DNA of 64,000 bases from Chloroflexota bacterium. Lineage in GTDB: Bacteria > Chloroflexota > Anaerolineae > Anaerolineales > Villigracilaceae. Below, in pieces: positions 41,151-49,639 of this stretch (its first letter is position 1; each line of letters begins with the position of its first letter). Location of the stretch: positions 84,189-148,188 of the forward strand of contig JACRMH010000025.1 of assembly GCA_016219545.1 (NCBI GenBank), given 5' to 3'. The position numbers and the translations under genes were made by a program. The notes below the pieces were generated by a model. That model made no database searches, had not been told where the DNA came from, and was given only the letters and a program-made list of their open reading frames with translations.

Positions 41151-42698
41151 CTAATAAGACCCTTGCGTTAACAGTGATATAAAAATGACCAAAAAGAGGA
41201 TCGTCCACATGATGCCGCCTTCCCCCTCCAATACATTGGTGATCGTATTGCCCACCCTCGCAATCGTCCGATACAGCGCCCAGAAACTATTATAAAAAAT
41301 ATTAATGCGGGAGGATGCCGGATTGACCCAATGCGCCCGGATCGGGTTGAAGATGCGAAAACGCGGTGTCGCCCACACCAGCCCAACGGTCAGGAGCGAA
41401 GCGATAACAGCCGGCAGCCATGCCCCGACCATAAGCGCCCCATCCCAACCGAAAAATCCCAACAAAAGCTGAGAAATGATCAGCAAAAGGATTCCGGCTG
41501 GATATACTGAGCGCGCCCAGCCAGGCTGTGATTCAAATGTGTCACGCCCCGATGGACGAAGTGCGTGGCGCACAAACCCGGCAACTATCAAAGCCTGTGC
41601 TGCGATCATCATCGGGAGAAAAAGTCCCGATTTGCCGAGCCACCCACTGGCTGTCAGCGAATATGGAAGAGCTGAAAGACTCCACACGCCAACAAGCAAA
41701 AGACGGTTCAACCAAACCTGTTGAACAGAAGCGAGGAAAAGCGCCCCGCCAACAAGAATTAACGCGCATCCCCAAGCCACTGCTCCCAATGGATTCCCAC
41801 TCAGCGCAGAAGTGACTGAAAGAGCGCCCAAACCAATGATCCAATATGGACGACCGGTCAATTCATCGGGTGCACGCAGCCACATCCAACCGCCATAGAG
41901 GGCAGCCGCAACTGCAAACGCGGCCAGGAGTGGAGTGAAGGTGGTACTGCTATCGGCAGGAACATGGGCAAGCAGGATCAAACTCGAGACCGCTGAAATC
42001 AATCGGATCGATGTGCCAAATCCGCGCCGCAAATTTGACTCGGAAGAATACGGAAGGTGCAATGGAAGCACGCCCAGTCGCAGCCCCGCCGCGATAACAA
42101 GATAGATGCCCGCATTTGACGGGATGGATTGAAAATTAAATGAGCTTCCCTGAGCAATGCTGACAATATTCGCCCATAACAAAATACCGGTCCCCAAGGC
42201 ACGTGTAAAAAAGGAAGTCACTACTTTGTCATTATTTGAAGCGCCATCCACCGACACTAACTGCAAGATCAATTCGGTCATGTCAAGTGCGGCCCATACC
42301 AGCAGCAAAGTCAACGGGTTATCCGCTGTAACAGCCATAAGCCCAAGTCCGCCAAGCGTAAGCGCCCCAACCCAATTATAAGAATTAGCAACAACCGGCC
42401 GCGCAACGGCTGTAAGCAACATCGTCAACGTAAGGGCGGCAACGCTTAATGCAAACGGCCACGAAATCCCGTCTGCGTGAAATAATATCGGACTCACGAA
42501 CAATGAAAGCGGTTGCCATGCAGGTAGTTCAAGCGAAAAAGGCATTTGCGCCAGCCAAATGAACACACTGGTAAACGCCAACATTGCGCCACCCACCGCA
42601 ACCAGCCATGAAAACCGCTCTGTGAGGCGGGTCAGGCGCAACGCCATTAATGCCAACGCGGTTACAAAAAAGAGCAGGCAGGAAATAAATATCAACAT
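41151..42698 (-). CDS. Proton-conducting antiporter-like membrane subunit (NuoL/NuoM-like)
   Basis: The 515-residue protein has about 14 hydrophobic helices. Core features are the conserved DMTELILQLVS (the transmembrane Glu of the NuoL/M family, about residue 145), AAGLRLGVLPLHLPYSSESNLRRGFGTSIRLISAVSSLILL (broken-helix/lateral region), and GWLGKSGLFLPMMIAAQALIVAGF. The C-terminal end (about 480-515) is a long amphipathic helix segment. I use the ATG at 42698, 10 bases after a TACAAT; another ATG three codons upstream is possible, and the frame is open further. It is the first gene of the three-gene operon. Confidence 0.83.
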   Translation of the reverse strand: MLIFISCLLFFVTALALMALRLTRLTERFSWLVAVGGAMLAFTSVFIWLAQMPFSLELPAWQPLSLFVSPILFHADGISWPFALSVAALTLTMLLTAVARPVVANSYNWVGALTLGGLGLMAVTADNPLTLLLVWAALDMTELILQLVSVDGASNNDKVVTSFFTRALGTGILLWANIVSIAQGSSFNFQSIPSNAGIYLVIAAGLRLGVLPLHLPYSSESNLRRGFGTSIRLISAVSSLILLAHVPADSSTTFTPLLAAFAVAAALYGGWMWLRAPDELTGRPYWIIGLGALSVTSALSGNPLGAVAWGCALILVGGALFLASVQQVWLNRLLLVGVWSLSALPYSLTASGWLGKSGLFLPMMIAAQALIVAGFVRHALRPSGRDTFESQPGWARSVYPAGILLLIISQLLLGFFGWDGALMVGAWLPAVIASLLTVGLVWATPRFRIFNPIRAHWVNPASSRINIFYNSFWALYRTIARVGNTITNVLEGEGGIMWTILFLVIFISLLTQGSY

Positions 42699-42708
42699 GG
42701 GAGACATA

Positions 42709-42749
42709 ATTGTATCAGTTTTAAAGACCTCCTTTGCTTTTGGTACAAT
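42709..42749. promoter_or_regulatory. Divergent -10 boxes for the antiporter operon and the DUF3048 lipoprotein
   Basis: A minus-strand TACAAT (42714-42709) lies 10 bases before the antiporter ATG (42698), and a plus-strand TACAAT (42744-42749) lies 7 bases before the lipoprotein ATG (42757). The start codons are 58 bases apart. Both layouts predict leaderless or near-leaderless mRNAs. Confidence 0.5.
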
Positions 42750-42756
42750 CAAGCCC

Positions 42757-44055
42757 ATGACTTTTCGACAGAGCCAATCCAATGGAATTAGGATTATCTT
42801 ATGGCTATTGATCATTTTACTGGCCTCAGCTTGCGCTTCTTCCCCTCCGCCGACGCCTGCTCCTGTTACGACGAAGATACCGACCGTTCAGGTTTCTATT
42901 ACAACGCTGACGCCTTTCCAGCCCGGCACCGAAGCAACCATTGACCCTTACGCTGCAACCCAAATTCCGCCAAGCGGCGCGACATATACACCCTACCCAT
43001 CACACTACATTCCGCCAGAAATTCTATCTCCCCCCGTAGACTTCCTTCCTTCGGCAGAGATCAGCCAGTTACCCATTTACAACCCACTGACTGGATTGCC
43101 CATTACTGATACATCAACGTTTCAGCACAGGCCCTTTGCCATAAAAATTGCGAATTCACCGTCTTATGTCCGCCCGCAATCCGGTTTGACCCTGGCGGAT
43201 GTGGTTTACGAATATTATATTGAATGGGGTGAAACGCGTTTTATAGGAATATTTTATTCAAACAATCCCAAAATGATAGGTCCTGTACGTTCAGGCCGTT
43301 TTTTTGACGAACATATCATGCGGATGTATCACGCATTTCTAGTATTCAAATCCGCCGACAAGCGCGTATTATCCTATTTGCAAGGCAGCGACCTTAAAGA
43401 CTTTCTGGTTGTCGTGGGGTTTGGCGGCTGTTCACCGTATTTCACCGGCCCCTATCTTCGAGACGCATATAACAACCAATTTTTCGATTCCACAAAATGG
43501 GAAGATTGCGCCATCGAAAAGGGAGTGGATAATTCCCCACAAACCATAAACAGCAGTTTCTTCTCGGAAATTGCACCTGAAAGCGCTTCAACTGCATCGC
43601 GAATCTATTCCTCCTATTCAGTGTATAGCTACAATTATTGGGAGTATGACCCAACCACCTATAAATATTTCCGCTACCAGGATGCAAATGACATGGTAAA
43701 CGGAAAGCCTGAAGCATACAAACCTCTTACTGACGCACAAACCAAGCTTCCCGTGACCGCAGAAAATGTCGTTGTGCTTTTTGTTCCGCATATCTATGAA
43801 AATTCATATAATGTGGCAGATCAAGTTTTCAATATTGACCTATTAGATTACGGAGATGCCTACGTATTCCGTGATGGGTTGGCGATCCCTGCCATCTGGC
43901 ATCGCATGTATGAAGACCAGCCTTTGTTGCTAACTGAGCTAAACGGCGAACCGATCTTTTTACGCCCGGGACACACTTTTTACCAGGTCATGGGCGTGAA
44001 TTCCACATTCACTCAGGAAGGAACAGATTGGCGTTTTGTTTTCAAAACCCCATAA
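42757..44055 (+). CDS. DUF3048 (YerB-like) lipoprotein
   Basis: The 432-residue product has a lipoprotein signal peptide (hydrophobic stretch about residues 11-24 with LLASAC lipobox), a Thr/Pro-rich linker (about 27-65), and then the DUF3048 domain. The latter starts at YNPLTGLPITDTSTFQHRPFAIKIANSPSYVRPQSGLTLADVVYEYYIEWGETRFIGIF and continues with IGPVRSGRFFDEHIMRMYHA. The C-terminal DUF3048_C part includes VVVLFVPHIYE and GHTFYQVMGV. It should be anchored outside the cytoplasmic membrane. YerB-type proteins have no established biochemical role. I start at 42757, immediately after a TACAAT; the frame runs further up but lacks a signal peptide there. Confidence 0.9.
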   Translation: MTFRQSQSNGIRIILWLLIILLASACASSPPPTPAPVTTKIPTVQVSITTLTPFQPGTEATIDPYAATQIPPSGATYTPYPSHYIPPEILSPPVDFLPSAEISQLPIYNPLTGLPITDTSTFQHRPFAIKIANSPSYVRPQSGLTLADVVYEYYIEWGETRFIGIFYSNNPKMIGPVRSGRFFDEHIMRMYHAFLVFKSADKRVLSYLQGSDLKDFLVVVGFGGCSPYFTGPYLRDAYNNQFFDSTKWEDCAIEKGVDNSPQTINSSFFSEIAPESASTASRIYSSYSVYSYNYWEYDPTTYKYFRYQDANDMVNGKPEAYKPLTDAQTKLPVTAENVVVLFVPHIYENSYNVADQVFNIDLLDYGDAYVFRDGLAIPAIWHRMYEDQPLLLTELNGEPIFLRPGHTFYQVMGVNSTFTQEGTDWRFVFKTP

Positions 44056-44057
44056 TT

Positions 44058-44086
44058 GTAGGGGCGTAGCAATGCTACACCCCTAC
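44058..44086. repeat. GTAGGGG-type palindrome
   Basis: GTAGGGGCGTAGC and GCTACACCCCTAC pair with one G-U, around a 3-base loop. It starts 3 bases after the DUF3048 stop and may act as a terminator. It resembles the 32-base palindrome at 8472-8503. Confidence 0.6.
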
Positions 44087-44125
44087 TACGTGTTAAAATA
44101 AAGCAAACGATCTCCCGGAGTCCTT

Positions 44126-44647
44126 ATGACCTTTGATCCCGTTTTCCTCAGCAGTCTCACGCTCATATTGACCGCATTCGGCGGCGCGTTCATTGCCGCC
44201 TTGTGGATCAGTGTTGTGATCTGGACGTATCGTGACATCCGCTCACGCGCACGCGACCCATTAGTGCAGGCTCTGGCCGCTCTGTTGGTGGCTGTATTAA
44301 ACCTGCCGGGTGTGATTGTTTATCTCATCCTGCGTCCACAGCGAACCCTTGAAGAGGAATATCAACGCACATTGGAAGAGGAAGCCCTGCTTCAAGCACT
44401 GGAAGACCTTCCATTATGTCCGGGCTGTGAACGGCGTGTGAAGGAAGATTGGCAGATCTGCCCCAACTGTCACACCAAGCTTAAGAAGACTTGTCACAAC
44501 TGCTCGAAGTTCATGGAACTTCCCTGGAATATTTGTCCGTATTGCGGCACGCCCGCCCCCGGAATGCGGATCGAATCTTCAAGCATGGATGATGCTCTAC
44601 GTAATTTGAAATTGGGGGATGAACCCACTGAAGTAAAAGTCGAATAA
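44126..44647 (+). CDS. Membrane protein with double zinc ribbon
   Basis: The 173-residue protein has two N-terminal hydrophobic helices (about residues 8-31 and 50-70), a coiled acidic stretch with the repeat TLEEEYQRTLEEEALLQALE, and two zinc ribbons of paired CxxC motifs. The first is CPGCERRVKEDWQICPNCHTKL (about residues 98-119), the second CHNCSKFMELPWNICPYCGTP (about 123-143). The ribbons face the cytoplasm if the topology is as drawn. The class is common in Chloroflexota and related phyla as an unnamed zinc-ribbon protein; the function is unknown. GGAG lies before the ATG. Confidence 0.8.
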   Translation: MTFDPVFLSSLTLILTAFGGAFIAALWISVVIWTYRDIRSRARDPLVQALAALLVAVLNLPGVIVYLILRPQRTLEEEYQRTLEEEALLQALEDLPLCPGCERRVKEDWQICPNCHTKLKKTCHNCSKFMELPWNICPYCGTPAPGMRIESSSMDDALRNLKLGDEPTEVKVE

Positions 44648-44741
44648 ATCATTTGCCTAAAGTTTCCCAAGGCGAGTTTTCAACCTAGTTCAAAAGTTGT
44701 CAGGCCAAAAGCCTGACCTGCTTTAATAAAAGGTGAAGCCA

Positions 44742-45845
44742 ATGAAAATAGAATCCATCACACTCCATCATTTATCCATGCCGCTGGTTACACCCTTCGA
44801 AACATCCTTTGGGCGCGAGACAGACCGCGAGTGTATTTTGATCACCATCCATTCCGAGGGGCTTGTCGGCTATGGGGAATGTGTCGCTTCGCGCGACCCC
44901 GGATATAACTATGAAACCACCGGCACGGCCATGCACATCCTCAAGGATTTTATAGCTCCTTTAATTCTTGGAAAGGATGTAAAAGACGCATCGGACTTTC
45001 AAGGACAGGTCTCCGGTATTCGTGGACATAACCTCGCGAAAGCAGGCGTTGAGATGGCATTGTGGGACCTGCTTGGCAAACGCGAGGGCAAATCCCTGCG
45101 CGAGTTACTTGGCGGTGTCCGCGAAAAAGTCGAGGTGGGAGTCTCCATCGGGATCCAAGAATCAGCTCACAGTTTAGTGCGAAGCGCGGCGGGTTATGTT
45201 AAGCAGGGATATGCCCGGGTCAAGATCAAGATCAAGCCGGGCAGGGATATTGAGGATGCATCCGCCGTTCGTAGAGAATTTCCAAACCTGCGCCTGCAAG
45301 TGGATGCGAATTCTGCATACACGTTGAACGATGCAAACACCCTCAGCCCCCTGGACAAACTTAATTTATTATTGATCGAACAGCCTTTGTTTGAAGATGA
45401 TATTTGGGATCATCATAAATTGCAGGAACAATTTAAAACGCCGATCTGTTTGGATGAAAGCATCGTCTCTCCGCGACATGCGCGTTACGCAATTGAAATG
45501 AATGCGTGCCGCACGATCAACATCAAGGCCGGCAGGCTGGGCGGATTGAGTCAGGGCGTGATGGTGCATGATCTTTGCAAGGAAGTTTTGATGCCAGTTT
45601 GGTGCGGAGGCATGTTGGAGACCGGCGTTGGGCGCGCATCCAACCTTGCGCTTGCATCCCTGCCGAATTTCATTTTGCCCGCTGATATTTCTGCATCGGA
45701 TCGGTATTATACACAAGACATTACCAATGAACGTTTTGTATTGAATTCAGATTCCACCATTGATGTACCAGTCGGCACGGGCTTGGGCGTGACTATCAAT
45801 GAAGATGCATTGAGGGAATTCGCACTGGCTGAAGTGAAGGTTTAA
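44742..45845 (+). CDS. menC: Enolase-superfamily enzyme, o-succinylbenzoate synthase-like
   Basis: The 367-residue enzyme belongs to the mandelate racemase/muconate lactonizing subgroup. The catalytic KxK is in RVKIKIKPG (about residue 163), the three metal acids are in LQVDANSAYT, LIEQPLFEDD and ICLDESIV, and the opposite Lys is in NIKAGRLGG (about 265). The whole pattern, including WCGGMLETGVGRASNLALASLPNF, matches MenC/N-acylamino acid racemase proteins. MenC dehydrates SHCHC in menaquinone synthesis. No other men genes are near, so N-acylamino acid racemase activity is a possible alternative. GGTG before the ATG at 44742 fixes the start (a GTG lies three codons earlier). Confidence 0.83.
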   Translation: MKIESITLHHLSMPLVTPFETSFGRETDRECILITIHSEGLVGYGECVASRDPGYNYETTGTAMHILKDFIAPLILGKDVKDASDFQGQVSGIRGHNLAKAGVEMALWDLLGKREGKSLRELLGGVREKVEVGVSIGIQESAHSLVRSAAGYVKQGYARVKIKIKPGRDIEDASAVRREFPNLRLQVDANSAYTLNDANTLSPLDKLNLLLIEQPLFEDDIWDHHKLQEQFKTPICLDESIVSPRHARYAIEMNACRTINIKAGRLGGLSQGVMVHDLCKEVLMPVWCGGMLETGVGRASNLALASLPNFILPADISASDRYYTQDITNERFVLNSDSTIDVPVGTGLGVTINEDALREFALAEVKV

Positions 45846-45889
45846 CATTTGATTTTAAACATAGACCTGGCTTTGTCCCCTGAGGATTT

Positions 45890-47134
45890 ATGATCGTTCA
45901 TGCACCGACAAAGACAATTGAAGATGGACACGTATGCATTTCAGCTTTCTTTGAAATGCGAACGCCCATCCCTTACCTGCCACCAGCATTATGGTATCGC
46001 TTTCCAGAGCGGTATGCCGGCCGACTCAATTCACGCGCAGATGCTTTTGTTCCTACTGCGTTGTTAGTGGCCATGTATGCAGGAGAAGACCTTTATATCC
46101 ATGGAAAAATATCACCCAAGCTGGCTTATCATTTATATGAATATCAGGAAATCTATCATTCATGGGATCCAAAACTTTTCAAGAAAATCAATATTCAATA
46201 CGAAGATATTGAGTCACCTACCCCCTATGAAGGTGAAGGCGCTGTAGGTACGGCTTTCAGCGGTGGAGTGGATTCGTTTTACACGCTCTGGAAACACCTG
46301 CCACAGAATCAATCCATTCCACAAGCTCAGGTTACTCACGGGTTATTCGTGCACGGGCTGGACACGCGACTGGACGACGAAGCAAATTACAAGTCGGCTG
46401 CTGAACCCTATACCCGAATGTTCAAAGAACTGGGACTCGAATTAATTCAGGCTTCAACGAATGCATTCCAATTTTCCGAATTCCGAATCAACTGGAATAT
46501 GTTCTTTGGGACACCATTGATAGGCGCAGCGCTTTTGTTGGGATCCTGGATGCTCCGTTTCTATATTCCCTCCGGGATGCCTTCCTATCTCAAACTTTTC
46601 CCTCAAGGCAGCAGTCCGCTGATCGATCATCTGCTATCCACAGAGGTGACCGAAATCGTTCATCATGGTGCATCCGTCAGCCGATACGACAAATTGTCTG
46701 CACTTGTTGAATGGCCCCTAACCCATCACAAACTGCGTGTGTGTTCCGATAAAACGCACATGAATGGACTGAATAACTGCTCAGCCTGCCACAAATGCTA
46801 TCGCACAATTGCATTACTAGATCTGCTAAATGCGCTTCCCAACTACAAGAACTTCTCCCCAAAAATGACCCCAATTGATTATTTACGATGGGGCGCACTG
46901 ACACACTTAAACCCGGAAATCGAATCTGAAATTAGAGATAAGGCCTTTATGAATGGTCGCATTGGAATGGGATTGTGGATGGAGATTGCCATTATTCTGC
47001 AAGGCATAAAGAAATTTAGTGTCGATCTCATAAAGAAATTGTTAGATCAAGAACATCTTTTTCGTATAAAACGCAGGGTTTTCAGGCCTGAGTCACAAGG
47101 AGGAAATAAAACCGATGATCATCCACCAGCCTGA
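45890..47134 (+). CDS. QueC-like PP-loop ATPase paralogue 1 of 4
   Basis: The 414-residue protein has a conserved N-terminal region (about residues 1-105; WYRFPERY, RADAF, KISPKLAYHLYEYQ), the ATP-pyrophosphatase loop SGGVDSF (residues 124-130) and a four-cysteine site C285-x11-C297-x2-C300-x2-C303 followed by RT. The SGGxDS loop means adenylation of a carboxyl or carbonyl group; the Cys arrangement is like the Zn site at the end of QueC (7-cyano-7-deazaguanine synthase). It is the most divergent of the four paralogues: MIVHAPTK instead of MIIHQPE, and Tyr before the RT. It lies 44 bases after menC and overlaps the next gene by 20 bases. Substrate unknown; not a normal-length QueC (about 220 residues). 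Confidence 0.85.
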   Translation: MIVHAPTKTIEDGHVCISAFFEMRTPIPYLPPALWYRFPERYAGRLNSRADAFVPTALLVAMYAGEDLYIHGKISPKLAYHLYEYQEIYHSWDPKLFKKINIQYEDIESPTPYEGEGAVGTAFSGGVDSFYTLWKHLPQNQSIPQAQVTHGLFVHGLDTRLDDEANYKSAAEPYTRMFKELGLELIQASTNAFQFSEFRINWNMFFGTPLIGAALLLGSWMLRFYIPSGMPSYLKLFPQGSSPLIDHLLSTEVTEIVHHGASVSRYDKLSALVEWPLTHHKLRVCSDKTHMNGLNNCSACHKCYRTIALLDLLNALPNYKNFSPKMTPIDYLRWGALTHLNPEIESEIRDKAFMNGRIGMGLWMEIAIILQGIKKFSVDLIKKLLDQEHLFRIKRRVFRPESQGGNKTDDHPPA

Positions 47135-48383
47135 AACCTTTACACGCGATGGATATACTATAGTTTGGTCAAGAGTCGAGTTATCGCAACAACGCCCGAA
47201 TTTTCCCGACTATATCTGGTATCGAGTCCCCGAAGAATATTCTCCATTCCTAAGCGCCCAAAGCGATGCATTCCTTGCCCCAGCTTTGATCGCCGGCATG
47301 AATTTTGGAGAGGACATTGAAGTGCGCGGTATCATATCACCGCAGCTGGCTTATTCTCTTGAGGAATATCAATTCATTCTACAACTCTTAACCCCGCGAT
47401 TCCTACAAAGGGTAAAAATTTCGTACGATCAAATCCACGGGGAAGCTAAGTCTAAAGGTGTTGCAGCAACCTTCTCCGGCGGGGTGGATTCGTTCTTCAC
47501 TATAAAATCACACCTGCCTGAAAACCAATCCAATCCTGAATATCAGATCACACATGCTTTGTTCATCCAAAACTTCGATATTCTCAATCAGAATCATGAC
47601 AGGTATCGGGCTTTATTTTCTCGCTATCAAAAAGCAATGGGAGAGCTTGGGATTGAACTTGTCCCCATCGAAACAAATCTGGTAAATACCATCATACCGC
47701 GGCTGGAATACAGATACTTTTACGGACCTGTATTAGCCGGTTGCGGCATGATCCTGGACAGGCTTTTCAAACGTTTTTATATTTCAAGCTCACGCGATTA
47801 TTATCAAATGGCTATTCGAGCCAGTTCATCCAACCCATTGTCCGACAGGCTTTTATCTACAGATTCTTTGGATATTGTCCACTTTGGGGCCAATGTTCGA
47901 CGGGTCGAAAAAATCGAAGCACTGGCGGACTGGAAACCTGCCCAGGAGCATCTCAGGGTATGTGGAAACACTGAACTTGGAGGACATGAGATCAATTGCT
48001 CACGATGTGAAAAATGCATTCGCACAATGATCCCGCTTTACGCGATCGGAAAAATGGAGCTGTTCAAAACGTTTTCAAAACCGATTAGATCGAATTGGGA
48101 TACGCTTTGGTGGGCCAGGAAATTTGACCCAAGTAGAGATCAATATACCCCCGAAACATTCCCATTTGTCAAAAAACATAAACCAGATCTGCTTTTCTGG
48201 ATATATCCCGCCGCCATTGTAGGATACATCCGTTACTTGTTATTAAAATTATTACCCGGCACTATAAAGAAATGGTTAAGACGGTTTGGATTTTTTCTAG
48301 ATAAACTCAAGCAGGAAAATGCTTTTGATAATCCCGTCATCCTTGACCTGATACAGTCACACGATCAATCTCAAAGGGAATAA
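47115..48383 (+). CDS. QueC-like PP-loop ATPase paralogue 2 of 4
   Basis: The 422-residue protein begins MIIHQPETF and shares WYRVPEEY, QSDAFL, RGIISPQLAYSLEEYQ with its neighbours. The PP-loop is SGGVDSFF (residues 121-128) and the metal site C283-x11-C295-x2-C298-x2-C301 with IRTMIPLYA. Near the C terminus (about residues 370-395) is an amphipathic, basic helix (YLLLKLLPGTIKKWLRRFGF) that could dock on the membrane. AGGAGG lies 12 bases before the ATG, inside the end of paralogue 1. It is followed 7 bases later by paralogue 3. Probable role: ATP-dependent activation of a carboxylate on a sugar, lipid or peptide in the adjacent surface-polysaccharide pathway (inference). Confidence 0.85.
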   Translation: MIIHQPETFTRDGYTIVWSRVELSQQRPNFPDYIWYRVPEEYSPFLSAQSDAFLAPALIAGMNFGEDIEVRGIISPQLAYSLEEYQFILQLLTPRFLQRVKISYDQIHGEAKSKGVAATFSGGVDSFFTIKSHLPENQSNPEYQITHALFIQNFDILNQNHDRYRALFSRYQKAMGELGIELVPIETNLVNTIIPRLEYRYFYGPVLAGCGMILDRLFKRFYISSSRDYYQMAIRASSSNPLSDRLLSTDSLDIVHFGANVRRVEKIEALADWKPAQEHLRVCGNTELGGHEINCSRCEKCIRTMIPLYAIGKMELFKTFSKPIRSNWDTLWWARKFDPSRDQYTPETFPFVKKHKPDLLFWIYPAAIVGYIRYLLLKLLPGTIKKWLRRFGFFLDKLKQENAFDNPVILDLIQSHDQSQRE

Positions 48384-48390
48384 TCTGTCA

Positions 48391-49638
48391 ATGATCATCC
48401 ATCAGCCTGAAATCATCCAAAAGAATGGGCATGCCATTCTACACGCCAAAATTGAGATGGCGAAAAAGCGGGAAAATTTTCCAGAACATCTCTGGTATCG
48501 CGTACCGGAACGTTTCGCACCTTACTTGAAGGTACAAAGTGACGCTTTCCTGGTTGCTGGCTTGCTGGCCGGAATGTATTTCAAAGAAGATATTGAAATG
48601 CGAGGCACAGTGTCACCGCGGCTCGCTTACCATTTGGAAGAATATCAATTTGTGCTCAACTTCCGTACGCCGGATGTTGTTCACCCGGTCTCAATTCAGT
48701 ATGAACACCTGTCCCCATTGGAAGCAAATCCCACAGGGGTCGGGACCACCTTCTCGGGTGGAGTCGACTCGCTGTTTACGATCTGGAGTCATCTTCCGCA
48801 GAATCAACCTAACCCGAATTACCAGATCACGCACGGCATCTTTATCCGCGGCTTCGATATTCTGTACAACGAAAAAGATAATTATCAGCAACTCTTCACC
48901 CAATATACAAAGCAGGCTTCCGAAATTGGGATTGACCTGATCGAATTGGAAACCAATGTAGTCAGCATCACGCATCAACGGCTGAACCTATCTTATTTTT
49001 ACGGACCCCTTATTCTTAGCACTGGATTGGCTATGTCTGGCCTGCTCCGCCGCTTTTACATGCCCAGCTCGTGGGACCATTACACCCTGCAGCATAAGGC
49101 CCACGCATCTGACCCCCTGGTGGATGGGTTTTTGTCCACCGATAAAATGGAGATCATTCATCATGGTTCGATCTATCGGCGGATCGAAAAGGTCGAGAAG
49201 ATCTCAAACTGGGAAGTAGCTCAAAAAATATTATGGGTATGTCTGGAAGCAAGATTCAAAGAACATTCATGGAACTGTTCGCGTTGTGAAAAATGCGTAC
49301 GCACCATGATCCCTTTATACGCTTTGGGAGTTTTGGATAAATTTAATACATTTGAAAAGCCCATCCAAAAAAACCGGGAAATCCTCTGGTATGCGCGGAA
49401 GTTTAACCTGCGCAGCAATTATTTGAGCGAGATGTTCCCATTTCTAAAGCGCAAGAAGCCTGACATGATCCCGTGGCTTGCGGCTACAGCAATACTAGGC
49501 TACCTGCGCTATTTGCTTATCAACTATTTACCAAAAGCGGTAAAGCATGGGTTGAGGCGGTATGGGTATTTTGTCAGTCACAACGATGCGCCAGACGCAT
49601 ACGAAAATCCCGAAGTCACTCAATTAATTCGGAGCTAG
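48391..49638 (+). CDS. QueC-like PP-loop ATPase paralogue 3 of 4
   Basis: The 415-residue protein begins MIIHQPEII and carries LWYRVPERF, QSDAFL, RGTVSPRLAYHLEEYQ, the PP-loop SGGVDSLF (residues 122-129) and the metal site C284-x11-C296-x2-C299-x2-C302 with VRTMIPLYA. The C-terminal amphipathic helix reads YLLINYLPKAVKHGLRRYGYF. Sequence agreement with paralogues 2 and 4 is spread over the full length, so these arose by tandem duplication of a whole gene rather than by domain shuffling. It starts 8 bases after paralogue 2 and ends 1 base before paralogue 4, consistent with one polycistronic mRNA. Confidence 0.85.
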   Translation: MIIHQPEIIQKNGHAILHAKIEMAKKRENFPEHLWYRVPERFAPYLKVQSDAFLVAGLLAGMYFKEDIEMRGTVSPRLAYHLEEYQFVLNFRTPDVVHPVSIQYEHLSPLEANPTGVGTTFSGGVDSLFTIWSHLPQNQPNPNYQITHGIFIRGFDILYNEKDNYQQLFTQYTKQASEIGIDLIELETNVVSITHQRLNLSYFYGPLILSTGLAMSGLLRRFYMPSSWDHYTLQHKAHASDPLVDGFLSTDKMEIIHHGSIYRRIEKVEKISNWEVAQKILWVCLEARFKEHSWNCSRCEKCVRTMIPLYALGVLDKFNTFEKPIQKNREILWYARKFNLRSNYLSEMFPFLKRKKPDMIPWLAATAILGYLRYLLINYLPKAVKHGLRRYGYFVSHNDAPDAYENPEVTQLIRS

Positions 49639-49639
49639 G

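Noticed and set aside
42559..42756. N-terminal extension of the DUF3048 lipoprotein to 42559
   Set aside because: It would place the promoter inside the gene, overlap the start of the antiporter gene and bury the signal peptide 66 residues inside the protein.
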